NCBI GenBank assembly: GCA_002424525.1
Contig: DIKJ01000102.1
Span: 3,653 to 20,018, forward strand
Length of the DNA: 16,366 bases
From: Bacteroidales bacterium UBA5621
GTDB taxonomy: Bacteria; Bacteroidota; Bacteroidia; Bacteroidales; VadinHA17
Direction of reading: 5' to 3'
Shown here: piece by piece, positions 1-8,360 of the stretch
Layout: each line of letters opens with the position of its first letter
Numbering within the stretch: position 1 is the first letter of the stretch
Translations under genes and position numbers: made by a program
The notes under the pieces: generated by a model
Databases searched by the model: none
Seen by the model: only the letters and a program-made list of their open reading frames with translations
What the model was told of the DNA's origin: nothing

Positions 1-834
1 GTTCTGATAGGTACCTGTGCAATTGATTACGATTACCTTGAGACAATGAAGATGGAACTTGTTTCAGGCCGTGATTTTTCACGTGAATTTGTTTCTGATA
101 TGGCAATAGACACAACAGGTAATTTTCTTGTTAATGAGGAAGTTGTAAAGATCATGGGAGTTGATGACGCAGTAGGAAAAAGCTTCAGGTTTATGGGGCT
201 AAACGGAAGGATCGTGGGTGTGTTAAAGAATTTTCATTTCAAAGGAGCTGACCAACCAATTGAACCGATAGCTTTCGCTTTAACAGGGCCCGACTATCTG
301 AATTTCATGCTTGTCAGGCTTAAGCCTGGAAATACTCAGAGAGGTCTTAATGCTTTAGAAAAGGTATGGAATAGTGCCATCCCGGAATATCCATTTGAAT
401 ATTTCTTTATCGACGAAGATTATGATAACCTTTTCAGAGCACAGCTTCGCCTGACCCGGTTATTAAAATACTTCACCATCCTGGCTGTTTTTATAGCGTG
501 CCTCGGACTTTACGGATTGTCAGCTTATTCAGCGGCGAGAAGGACTAATGAGATCGGGATAAGAAAAGTTATGGGAGCAGGCACTCTGACCATACTCTTT
601 TCAATGGTGAAGGAATTCCTGGTGCTCGTTCTTATTTCTCTCGTCATTGCTCTTCCGGCAGGTTGGATCATAGTCGCGAATCTTCTTAAACAGTTTGCTA
701 ACCGAGTGGAAATGAATATTTTTGTATTTGCCGGGATTGCAGCCGGGGCTTTGGTTGTTGCTCTGATGACTGTAATTTTCCAGGCATATAAGGCATCACT
801 TGTAAATCCTTCAGAGGCACTTAAAATAGAATAA
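1..834 (+). CDS. ABC transporter permease, FtsX/MacB type (C-terminal part)
   Basis: The frame is open from base 1, so the gene begins upstream; 277 residues are visible, the first ATG at 46 being internal. The visible part is the second half of a double permease: the end of a periplasmic MacB_PCD-like domain, then a transmembrane helix (about nt 466-525), the cytoplasmic coupling motif RRTNEIGIRK (nt 538-567), two more hydrophobic helices and the terminal motif NPSEALKIE. The stretch FIDEDYDNLF just before the first helix is mirrored in the next gene (FIDEDFEQMY), showing paralogy. In MacB/FtsX systems these membrane proteins do not form a transport channel; they transmit ATP-driven movement to the periplasm. 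It is the first gene of a three-permease run, 32 bases before the next. The substrate cannot be told. Confidence 0.93.
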   Translation, partial: VLIGTCAIDYDYLETMKMELVSGRDFSREFVSDMAIDTTGNFLVNEEVVKIMGVDDAVGKSFRFMGLNGRIVGVLKNFHFKGADQPIEPIAFALTGPDYLNFMLVRLKPGNTQRGLNALEKVWNSAIPEYPFEYFFIDEDYDNLFRAQLRLTRLLKYFTILAVFIACLGLYGLSAYSAARRTNEIGIRKVMGAGTLTILFSMVKEFLVLVLISLVIALPAGWIIVANLLKQFANRVEMNIFVFAGIAAGALVVALMTVIFQAYKASLVNPSEALKIE

Positions 835-866
835 AATATAAATTTGTTAAATTAAAAAACCTGAAT

Positions 867-3290
867 ATGTTAGGCAATCTGTTCAAGTACAGTATCCGTT
901 CTTTCAGAAGACAACGGTCATACATAATAATTAACATCCTTGGTCTGTCAATCGGTATAGCATGCAGTCTGCTGATAGCCCTGTATGTGATAAATGAAAC
1001 CGGATATGACAAATTCAATGTAAAAAGAGACAGGATCTTCAGAATAGTGCTCAATGGAAAGATAGGAGGACAGGAAATAGTGGGAGCCTTTACCTGTGCT
1101 CCGATTGGCCCTACGATGAAAAGGGAGTTTCCTGAGATTGAGGACTTTGTGAGAATGCGGGGATGGGGTCCTATGGTCGTCGAGTATAAGGACCAGAAAT
1201 TCACAGATGAGAATATTGTTGCTGCGGATTCATCATTTTTTAATTTCTTCTCTATCCCGCTTTTAAAAGGGGATATGACAAATCTGCTGAATTCCCCAAG
1301 AAAAGCAGTGATCACTGAATCGATGGCTAAGAAGATCTTCGGGGATGAAGATCCGATCGACAAAGCGATAAAGCTGGGTGATGATACAGCCAGATTTATA
1401 ATAACTGGCCTTATGGCTGACGTCCCTGAAAAATCACATTTTAATGCTCATATCCTGGTCTCATTTGTTACAATGCCGGGTGCAAACAGTACTTTCTGGC
1501 TGAGCAACAGCTTCAGTACTTATCTCCTCCTCAAACCTAATACAAGCGCATCTGCAGTCTCAGAAAAGATACCGCCGATGCTGGTGACATATGTTGGACC
1601 CGAGTTGCAGAGACTGATGGGCATATCGATTGAAGATTTTGCCAATCAGGGAAACAAATACAATTATTTTCTTCAGAAACTTACTGATATTCATCTGGAT
1701 CCTTCAATTCAGCAGGAGTTCAAACCTGCTGCCGAGCCGAAGTACCTTTATATCTTCGGATCCATTTCGATACTAATAGTACTTATTGCAGCGATTAATT
1801 TCATGAATCTGGCGACTGCACAGGCCACAAGAAGGGCAAAGGAGGTAGGGATCAAAAAAGTAGGAGGATCTACAAGGGGAATGCTGATTTCGCAATTCCT
1901 GTCCGAATCGTTTATCCTGGCATTCCTTGCCCTGATCCTGGCGCTTATCATCATATGGCTGACACTTCCCTATTTTAATAACCTGCTTGGAACCCAGCTT
2001 AAACTCAACCTTCTTTCACAATGGTATACGATCCCCGGATTGATCCTGTTCACGATAATTGCAGGTTTTCTCTCAGGAACATATCCTGCTTTCTTCCTTT
2101 CATCGTTCAATCCTGTTGAGGTGCTCAAGGGTAACGTAAAAGGAAGTATGAGGAATGGCGGCATAAGAAGGGTACTGGTGGTCTTCCAGTTTGCAGTGTC
2201 TGTTCTTTTAATTACAGCTACTTCGGTAATGTACAGGCAGATCTTTTTTATGCTTAACAAAGATGTGGGATTCAACAAGGAACAAATGCTTGTGATCAAC
2301 AGAGCTCAGTCGCTTGAGAACAGGATTGAAGCATTTAAGACCACCGTCAGGGAGATTCCGGGTGTGATTAATATTTCGGCTTCGACATCTGTCCCCGGCA
2401 GGATCAATAACAATAACGGATACGGTATGGAAGGCAGGAAGGAAGAATCCTTCCTTATGGTGAGCGGTTGGGTGGATTATGATTTTATTGATACATACGG
2501 AATGACACTTGCTGAAGGAAGAGACTTCGATAAAACATTTACAACCGACCGCGATGCATGCATAATAAATGAAAATGCTGCCAGGGAGTTTGGAATCACC
2601 GATATTTCTAAAACCAGGTTCATTCTACCTACTTCAGAGTCAGGAGATTACAAATTTCTCCAGGTTATAGGGATCGTTAAGAACTTCAATTTTGAATCGC
2701 TCCGGAACCCGATCAGGCCACACATCTTTTTATGCAAGGGTGATGAGAATCTGTGGGGATATATTACAGTGAAACTCTCGGCACAGAACTATCAGAATTC
2801 AATTATGGAAATAGAGAGCAGATGGAAGCAATTCACCTCTAACGCTCCGATGCAGTACTACTTTATTGATGAAGATTTTGAGCAGATGTATCGTCAGGAA
2901 AAACAAAATGCACAACTTGCAGTGATATTTTCGATCCTCGCTATTTTCATAGCTGCCCTGGGGATGTTTGGACTTACTTCGTTTACAGTGGAACAACGCA
3001 CAAAGGAAATAGGAGTAAGGAAAGCAATGGGTTCATCTGTAACCGGGATATATTTTGTAATTTCCAGGGAGATCATCACACTTGTCACCATCTCAGCCCT
3101 GATATCATGGCCAATTGTATATTTCATAGCAAAAAGATGGCTTGAGAACTTCTATTACAGGATTGATCCGGGGGTGTTCAGCTTCCTTATTGGCCTGTTC
3201 GTTGCACTTGGAATAGCGCTTGCAACTATTAGTTACCGGATACTTAAAGCCGCCTCCATCAACCCTGCTCAGTCACTTAAGTATGAATAA
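867..3290 (+). CDS. ABC transporter permease, double FtsX/MacB type
   Basis: This 807-residue inner-membrane protein has two FtsX-type units in tandem, about twice the length of a single MacB-type permease moiety. An N-terminal helix (about residues 20-41) is followed by a periplasmic MacB_PCD-like domain (to ~290), helices near 293-316, 347-367 and 388-412, and a linker with NPVEVLKGN. A second helix (434-455), a second periplasmic domain (to ~675) and three final helices (about 685-707, 734-755, 769-791) follow. Each half has an ATPase-coupling motif: RRAKEVGIKK at 322-331 and QRTKEIGVRK at 710-719. The C-terminus is NPAQSLKYE. The ATG at 867 lies directly before the first hydrophobic segment in an A-rich leader. 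No ATPase domain is fused, so it needs a separate one, plausibly that at 7680-8342 (inference). Substrate unknown. Confidence 0.95.
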   Translation: MLGNLFKYSIRSFRRQRSYIIINILGLSIGIACSLLIALYVINETGYDKFNVKRDRIFRIVLNGKIGGQEIVGAFTCAPIGPTMKREFPEIEDFVRMRGWGPMVVEYKDQKFTDENIVAADSSFFNFFSIPLLKGDMTNLLNSPRKAVITESMAKKIFGDEDPIDKAIKLGDDTARFIITGLMADVPEKSHFNAHILVSFVTMPGANSTFWLSNSFSTYLLLKPNTSASAVSEKIPPMLVTYVGPELQRLMGISIEDFANQGNKYNYFLQKLTDIHLDPSIQQEFKPAAEPKYLYIFGSISILIVLIAAINFMNLATAQATRRAKEVGIKKVGGSTRGMLISQFLSESFILAFLALILALIIIWLTLPYFNNLLGTQLKLNLLSQWYTIPGLILFTIIAGFLSGTYPAFFLSSFNPVEVLKGNVKGSMRNGGIRRVLVVFQFAVSVLLITATSVMYRQIFFMLNKDVGFNKEQMLVINRAQSLENRIEAFKTTVREIPGVINISASTSVPGRINNNNGYGMEGRKEESFLMVSGWVDYDFIDTYGMTLAEGRDFDKTFTTDRDACIINENAAREFGITDISKTRFILPTSESGDYKFLQVIGIVKNFNFESLRNPIRPHIFLCKGDENLWGYITVKLSAQNYQNSIMEIESRWKQFTSNAPMQYYFIDEDFEQMYRQEKQNAQLAVIFSILAIFIAALGMFGLTSFTVEQRTKEIGVRKAMGSSVTGIYFVISREIITLVTISALISWPIVYFIAKRWLENFYYRIDPGVFSFLIGLFVALGIALATISYRILKAASINPAQSLKYE

Positions 3291-3303
3291 CATTTAAAAG
3301 ATC

Positions 3304-5679
3304 ATGTTAAGGAACTACCTGCTTGTTACCTTCAGGAACTTACTGAAGAACAAGATTTTTACCCTGATTAATATTATCGGACTGGGAATAGCACTTTCTG
3401 TATGCATTGTCGCTTTTTTTAACCATATGTTCAATTATGAGTTTGACAGGACACATGAAAATTTCGACAAAATTTACAGGATAAACAGTTTCAGGGATAT
3501 GCAGGGGCGGGAGCAGGAATATGGGTTGATCCCGGCTACTCTCGGACTGGAGATAGAAAAGGAGATCCCGGGAATTGAGAAATCAGCCAGATTGATCAGA
3601 ACAGGGTCACCGGTCAGGAGAGGTGATGAAATACTTCCTGCCCAGATCTCTTATGTTGATCCTGAATTTCTTGAAATATTTACATTCCCGGCACTTCTTG
3701 GAGACAGGAAAGCTATTAACGATATGGGGAACGTTCTTATAAGCAAGACTATGGCAGAAAAGCTTTTCGGGGATGAATTTCCGATAGGGAAAACAGTATC
3801 GATTATCAATGATAAGAATAAGGAGTTTACCTATACAGTCGGTTCTGTATTTGCTGATTTACCTCAAAATTCGAGCTTCAGGATAGATATTCTTTCCAAC
3901 TTCAATAATTTCCTGCTAATGTGGGAGACTAATGATGCAGATTGGAGATTATGGGTAAATGCTCATTTTATCATGCTCCGCGACAGGTCATTGATCAGCC
4001 CTGTTACACAGTCTCTAAGGAATTTCCTTCCTGTTCAGAACAGGGCAAGAGAGGATTTCAGGATCAACAGGTTTGCATTAATTCCTCTTAGGGAAGTCGG
4101 ATCAAATTCGAGAAAAATATGGTCTTCCGGCCTTTTCCCTTCATTGCATCCGGCCGCCATCGTTGCCCCTCCTGTCATGGCGATTTTTATATTACTGATA
4201 GCATGCTTCAATTTTGCCAATACCTCTATAGCCACTTTCAGCAGGCGGCTTAAAGAGATAGGATTACGAAAGACTTTTGGAGGCCGGAGAAGTCAGCTGG
4301 TAAGTCAGTTCATGTTCGAAACGTTTATTATCTGCTTTCTGGCTATGATTGCCGGCATTGCCCTGGCAGGTTTCCTGGTTCCCGCATACAGTAGCCTCTG
4401 GGCATATATGTCAATCGAACTTACCTTTGGCAGGTATGTATTTTTCTGGATTTTCATCATTCTCCTCCTGGCGTTTACAGGGTTTCTTGCAGGGGTTTAT
4501 CCGGCACTTTTTGTAAGCTCTTTCAGTCCTGTTACTGTAATGAAGGGCAATTCTTTGTTGAGGGGATCAGGTAAGTTTTCTCATATACTTCTTACGCTGC
4601 AGTTTACCATATCCGTAACAGCTCTTGTTATGGGGATAGTATTTGCAAGGAATGCAGAGTATCAGAAAACACTCGATCTTGGCTACGACAGGGATAAGGT
4701 GATTGTTGTACCCCTTCCTCCGGAACTTTTTTCTTCATTCAGAAATGAGATCATCAGCAACCCAAAGATCATTTCAGCCGAAGGCACCCAGAATCATATC
4801 GGATGGGGTTCTTACAGGAGACCGGTCAAGGATGCTGAAAAACAGCTGGAAGTTGATGTAATGGATATAGGGCCGGAATATGCTCAGACAATGGGACTCC
4901 GGCTTGTTGATGGCCGTTTTTTCGACAGGCAGAGGTCAGGCTTTGACCGTAGCAACAGATCTGTTCTGGTAAATCAGAAACTGGTAAATGATTTTGGATG
5001 GAAGGATCCTGTTGGCCGCTCAGTAACACTCTATGATACAACAAAGCTTACAGTTGTCGGAGTAGTCGAGGACTTTTATCTGAGCGGGCTGTGGGAAGAG
5101 ATTGAACCTGCTATGCTGAGGCTGACACCGAACGATCAGTTTAATGTATTGGCCATAAGGGCAAACCGGGAAGATTTACCTGATGTCCTCGACTTTATCG
5201 GTTTAAAATGGAAAGGCATCACCACAAATTATGTTTTTGGAGGGAGATTCCAGGAAGATCTTCTTCAGGAAGAAAAAGATATCAACGGGAGTATAATGAA
5301 GGTCAATATCTTTTTAGCCATAACGGCAACCCTGTTATCACTTATCGGCATGTATAACCTGGTATCGCTCGATGTTATCAGACGCACGAAGGAGATGGGT
5401 ATCAGGAAGATTCAGGGAGCCCCGGTACCGCTTCTGATGTTCCTTTCAGCCAGGAAATTCATTATAATTCTGGTAGTTGCGTCATTTCTCGGTTGTGCCG
5501 GAGGATACTTCATGTCAGTTGCTCTGCTTGACAGTATATGGGACTATTTTGTTGAAATTAAGGCAGGTATCCTTGCTTTTGCTGCATCAATAATGGTTGT
5601 GGCAACAATACTTACAATTGTCTTTAAGATCACAAAGGCTGTATTAAGGAATCCAGTCGATTCTCTAAGGTACGAATAG
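3304..5679 (+). CDS. ABC transporter permease, double FtsX/MacB type
   Basis: This is the third permease of the run, 791 residues, starting 13 bases after the previous stop and therefore surely co-transcribed. The layout repeats that of its neighbour: N-terminal helix (about 20-38), periplasmic domain, a helix group after ~280 with coupling motif RRLKEIGLRK (314-323), a middle linker with SPVTVMKGN, a second periplasmic domain, and three C-terminal helices with RRTKEMGIRK at 693-702 and terminal NPVDSLRYE. It is clearly a diverged paralogue and not a recent copy: the periplasmic domains share only the general pattern. Tandem sets of such permeases are common in Bacteroidota. Whether the three form heteromers or handle different cargo cannot be read from sequence. 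Confidence 0.95.
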   Translation: MLRNYLLVTFRNLLKNKIFTLINIIGLGIALSVCIVAFFNHMFNYEFDRTHENFDKIYRINSFRDMQGREQEYGLIPATLGLEIEKEIPGIEKSARLIRTGSPVRRGDEILPAQISYVDPEFLEIFTFPALLGDRKAINDMGNVLISKTMAEKLFGDEFPIGKTVSIINDKNKEFTYTVGSVFADLPQNSSFRIDILSNFNNFLLMWETNDADWRLWVNAHFIMLRDRSLISPVTQSLRNFLPVQNRAREDFRINRFALIPLREVGSNSRKIWSSGLFPSLHPAAIVAPPVMAIFILLIACFNFANTSIATFSRRLKEIGLRKTFGGRRSQLVSQFMFETFIICFLAMIAGIALAGFLVPAYSSLWAYMSIELTFGRYVFFWIFIILLLAFTGFLAGVYPALFVSSFSPVTVMKGNSLLRGSGKFSHILLTLQFTISVTALVMGIVFARNAEYQKTLDLGYDRDKVIVVPLPPELFSSFRNEIISNPKIISAEGTQNHIGWGSYRRPVKDAEKQLEVDVMDIGPEYAQTMGLRLVDGRFFDRQRSGFDRSNRSVLVNQKLVNDFGWKDPVGRSVTLYDTTKLTVVGVVEDFYLSGLWEEIEPAMLRLTPNDQFNVLAIRANREDLPDVLDFIGLKWKGITTNYVFGGRFQEDLLQEEKDINGSIMKVNIFLAITATLLSLIGMYNLVSLDVIRRTKEMGIRKIQGAPVPLLMFLSARKFIIILVVASFLGCAGGYFMSVALLDSIWDYFVEIKAGILAFAASIMVVATILTIVFKITKAVLRNPVDSLRYE

Positions 5680-5737
5680 CAGCAGAAACATCAAACCTGA
5701 CGTCTCTGTTATTCGCATAAACCGGACCTGTTTACGG

Positions 5738-6046
5738 TTAATACATTTTATTGATTAATTGTCCGAATTCGTCCCGTTTTTTAAGAGGGAAACTGAGACA
5801 TCTGCCGTCGCGCGTGACAACATTTAATCCTTTGACGGAAAATAATCCCTTACTGAAATAAATTACTTCAAGTATGTTATCGAATAGAATTTCCAGATTG
5901 AATTTCTCCATTTCTTCTTTCAGCGCCTTGAAATAGATCCTCTGGCTGGTTACTATAAATTTACCTTCAATTGTATTCCCTTCAATAACCTGACTGGTGT
6001 CGCCGGCCTTCAGGACAACTTCATTTGCATTTAATTTTACTGTCAT
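5738..6046 (-). CDS. Small GRAM-domain-like protein
   Basis: A 102-residue cytoplasmic protein without signal peptide or membrane helix. The pattern fits a stand-alone bacterial GRAM/PH-like fold: an N-terminal LNANEVVLKAG, then a beta hairpin GKFIVTSQRIYFKAL, then alternating strands around ILFDNILEVIYFSKGL and GLNVVTRDGRCLSFPL, and a final helix. GRAM domains in eukaryotes bind membrane lipids; the job of the small bacterial ones is unknown to me. I chose the ATG at 6046 because the domain begins there. A TTG at 6079 would add 11 residues and has AAGGGGA four bases upstream, so it is a real alternative. The gene converges on the permease run (58 bases apart) and diverges from the sigma-54 activator. 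A role in the efflux locus is only suggested by position. Confidence 0.75.
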   Translation of the reverse strand: MTVKLNANEVVLKAGDTSQVIEGNTIEGKFIVTSQRIYFKALKEEMEKFNLEILFDNILEVIYFSKGLFSVKGLNVVTRDGRCLSFPLKKRDEFGQLINKMY

Positions 6047-6154
6047 GGCTTTAAGAATAATTGGTACCTTGTTCTGCAAATCCCCTTTTCATGCTTTCAG
6101 TTTTGCTATAAAGACGATCAGCAGCGAAATTTGTTGCAAGCCGTCTGTGATATT

Positions 6155-6182
6155 TTTTTCATTATTTACATGTCATGAAAAA
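6155..6182. repeat. Inverted repeat in the GRAM/activator divergent gap
   Basis: TTTTTCAT (6155-6162) and ATGAAAAA (6175-6182) are perfect 8-base arms separated by 12 bases. They lie between the divergent GRAM and sigma-54 activator genes, about 50 bases upstream of the candidate -7 element. This could be an operator for a dimeric regulator, but the arms are A/T-rich and a chance match in this background is possible. Confidence 0.3.
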
Positions 6183-6221
6183 TACAACCGCAAGGTGTCT
6201 AATTATTTGACAGAATATTTA

Positions 6222-6229
6222 TAAATTTG
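6222..6229 (+). promoter_or_regulatory. Candidate Bacteroidota -7 promoter element
   Basis: TAAATTTG matches the Bacteroidota primary-sigma -7 consensus TAnnTTTG exactly. It ends 20 bases before the activator's ATG, predicting a start of transcription near 6236 and a very short leader. A TTTG at 6206-6209 lies only 12 bases upstream, too close for the usual ~20-base spacing to the -33 element, so only the -7 half is convincing. Confidence 0.4.
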
Positions 6230-6249
6230 CTCCGCGTTATAATCCCGGT

Positions 6250-7614
6250 ATGATTAAAGGAACCTTGCTGATAGCCGACAGGAACAAGGGTGATCAGAAT
6301 GCCCTGAAACAGATGCTTCAACATGAAGTTGACAAGATCATTGCCGTCACGGATCCCAACCGGATACATGAGGTGCTGGATAGGGAGGAGGTGGACATCG
6401 TGTTTCTTGAAATGAATTTTCGTGCTGACATAAACTCAGGTAATGAAGGTTTTTTCTGGATGAAGGAGATTTTCAAGTCGGATCCGAGTATCAGTGTTAT
6501 TATGGTCACAACTGATGTGAATATTGAACTTGCAGTCAGGTCCATCCGTGAAGGAGCGGTCGATTTTATCCTGAAACCCTGGGACAGAAGCAAGCTGATA
6601 GCCTCGGTAAATACAGCATGGAAACTAAGAACGTCACGGCAGGAAGCGATAAACCTCAGGAAGGATAACCAGTTTCTGAAAAAGGAGATCAACAGGCGAA
6701 GGGAGAGGATAATACTGGGTGCCTCGCCGACAATGATCAACGTTATCAACATCGTCAGAAAAGTAGCCGGGACAGATGCCAATGTCCTGATAACAGGCGA
6801 GAATGGGACCGGGAAGGAACTGGTTGCCAGGGAGATTCATAATCTTTCAAAAAGGGCAGGGGAGCTTATGATCAGTGTTGATATGGGTTCAATAAGCGAA
6901 ACCCTTTTTGAGTCTGAACTGTTTGGCCATGTCAGGGGGGCTTTTACAGATGCAAGGGAGGACAGGGAAGGCAAATTCGAGCAGGCACAGAAAGGGACAC
7001 TATTCCTTGATGAGATAGGGAACCTCTCACTGCAGTCACAATCAAAACTGCTGAGCGTTCTGCAAAGAAGATATGTTGTAAGAGTGGGTTCGAATAAGGA
7101 AATACCTGTAGATATTCGTTTAATCTTTGCTACGAATCACAACCTCTTTAAAATGGTAAGCGAGGGGAAATTCCGGGAGGACCTTCTTTACAGGATTAAC
7201 ACAATTGTCATAGAAGTTCCACCCTTACGCGACAGGGTGGATGATATTCCGATCCTGGCAAATCATTTCCTGAAGGTCAACTCTGAAAGATATGGCAGAG
7301 GGCAGATGAAGATCAGCACACCTGCTCTTGAGAAACTGGCCAATCATGACTGGCCGGGAAATGTAAGGGAGCTACAGCATTCAGTTGAAAAGGCAGTTAT
7401 TCTGTCTGATTCACCAGTTTTAAAACCTTCCGATTTTGTATTCAGTGCGCCGGCCCGGATCCTTCCACATAATGAGATGACACTGGTGGAGATGGAAAAA
7501 CGGTTGATCATCGACAGCATGCGGAGGTATGGCAATAACATGAGCATTATTGCCGGTAAAATGGGAATTACCCGGCAAACCCTGTACAACAAAATCAGAA
7601 AATACGGTATATGA
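6250..7614 (+). CDS. Sigma-54-dependent response regulator, NtrC/AtoC type, degenerate receiver
   Basis: This 454-residue transcription activator has three domains. Residues 5-125 form a receiver fold, 150-340 the AAA+ sigma-54-interaction domain, and 412-454 a Fis-type helix-turn-helix (SIIAGKMGITRQTLYNKIRK). The AAA+ part is intact: Walker A GENGTGKE (183-190), the sigma-54-contacting GAFTDA loop (230-235), Walker B TLFLDE (250-255), and FREDLLYR (308-315) in the arginine-finger region. The receiver is abnormal: the usual phosphorylated Asp is Glu54 (IVFLEMNF), and the acidic pair near the N-terminus is reduced to Asp10-Arg11. The switch Thr (87/88) and Lys109 remain. A Glu at this site often mimics phosphorylation, so constitutive or phosphorylation-independent action is plausible (inference). 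The gene stands alone between two other units, with its own terminator and no kinase nearby. Position suggests it controls the flanking efflux genes. Confidence 0.95.
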   Translation: MIKGTLLIADRNKGDQNALKQMLQHEVDKIIAVTDPNRIHEVLDREEVDIVFLEMNFRADINSGNEGFFWMKEIFKSDPSISVIMVTTDVNIELAVRSIREGAVDFILKPWDRSKLIASVNTAWKLRTSRQEAINLRKDNQFLKKEINRRRERIILGASPTMINVINIVRKVAGTDANVLITGENGTGKELVAREIHNLSKRAGELMISVDMGSISETLFESELFGHVRGAFTDAREDREGKFEQAQKGTLFLDEIGNLSLQSQSKLLSVLQRRYVVRVGSNKEIPVDIRLIFATNHNLFKMVSEGKFREDLLYRINTIVIEVPPLRDRVDDIPILANHFLKVNSERYGRGQMKISTPALEKLANHDWPGNVRELQHSVEKAVILSDSPVLKPSDFVFSAPARILPHNEMTLVEMEKRLIIDSMRRYGNNMSIIAGKMGITRQTLYNKIRKYGI

Positions 7615-7620
7615 TAAATA

Positions 7621-7646
7621 AAAAGACGCTGCACGCAGCGTCTTTT
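7621..7646. terminator. Bidirectional hairpin terminator
   Basis: Perfect 12-base arms, AAAAGACGCTGC (7621-7632) and GCAGCGTCTTTT (7635-7646), enclose a two-base spacer, so the real loop is probably four bases with an 11-bp stem. A-runs on one side become U-runs on the other, so it can stop transcription both ways. It begins 6 bases after the activator's stop codon and lies 33 bases beyond the stop of the converging ATPase gene. Confidence 0.92.
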
Positions 7647-7679
7647 CATGATCACAACAGGTCCGTGTATTTGTAGCTT

Positions 7680-8342
7680 CTAGTCAACAACCTGACCGTC
7701 AAATAGATTGACTATTCTGTGGGCGTATCCTGCATCCCTCTCGGAGTGGGTTACCATTATGATTGTTGTCCCTTCCTTATTAAGCTCTGAAAGGAGGTTG
7801 ATAACCTCAATACCGTTTTTTGAATCTAGGTTACCTGTTGGTTCGTCAGCGAGAATAAGTTTTGGGTTTGCCACTACAGCACGGGCGATGGCAACTCTTT
7901 GCTGCTGGCCACCTGACAGTTGCTGGGGAAAATGTTTCGCCCTGTGTCCGATTTTCATTCTCGCCAGTACATCTTCCACACTTTTCTTCCTCTCTCCTGA
8001 TTTCATCTTGAGATAGATAAGGGGGAGTTCAACATTCTCATAGACTGTGAGTTCATCTATAAGATTAAAGCTCTGAAAGACGAAACCAATGTTTCCTTTC
8101 CGGAATATTGTTCTGTCGCGTTCCTTCAGGTTTGCAACCTCTGTCCCGTTAAAAACATAGCTCCCGGAGGTTGGATTATCGAGTAAGCCAAGAATATTGA
8201 GAAGAGTCGATTTTCCGCATCCCGAAGGACCCATCACGGCAACATATTCTCCCTCGTTGACTGTCATGGTAACTTTATTGAGAGCGGTGGTCTCAACCTC
8301 CTCGGTCCTGAAAACCTTTGTTAATTCATTTGTTTTGATCAT
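7680..8342 (-). CDS. ABC transporter ATP-binding protein, MacB/LolD type
   Basis: A 220-residue stand-alone nucleotide-binding subunit with every catalytic motif: Walker A GPSGCGKS (38-45), Q-loop Gln90, signature LSGGQ (142-146), Walker B LILADE (162-167), D-loop NLDS (171-174) and switch His199. The short length and the stretch FVFQSFNLIDELTVYENVELPL are typical of the LolD/MacB/FtsE-like branch that powers FtsX-type permeases. It is the last gene of the - strand operon, 18 bases after the membrane-fusion protein. No permease lies in this operon, so the permeases at 1-5679 are the obvious partners (inference). The ATG at 8342 starts a normal N-terminus (MIKTNELTKVF). The gene ends just before the shared terminator. 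Confidence 0.96.
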   Translation of the reverse strand: MIKTNELTKVFRTEEVETTALNKVTMTVNEGEYVAVMGPSGCGKSTLLNILGLLDNPTSGSYVFNGTEVANLKERDRTIFRKGNIGFVFQSFNLIDELTVYENVELPLIYLKMKSGERKKSVEDVLARMKIGHRAKHFPQQLSGGQQQRVAIARAVVANPKLILADEPTGNLDSKNGIEVINLLSELNKEGTTIIMVTHSERDAGYAHRIVNLFDGQVVD

Positions 8343-8360
8343 GATCTTGATTATTAAGGA

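Noticed and set aside
821..1363. 180-codon open frame on the - strand inside the second permease
   Set aside because: It lies wholly antisense to a gene with clear family motifs and shows no domain or signal of its own.
5720..5739. AACCG/CGGTT hairpin between the third permease and the GRAM gene
   Set aside because: Only five base pairs with a ten-base loop and no T-run on either strand; too weak to call a terminator.
6047..6079. TTG-initiated extension of the GRAM gene
   Set aside because: It adds 11 residues outside the recognisable domain; the internal ATG fits better, though AAGGGGA before the TTG keeps this open.
6318..6782. 154-codon open frame antisense to the activator's receiver domain
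   Set aside because: Shadow of a well-conserved gene; no recognisable motif.
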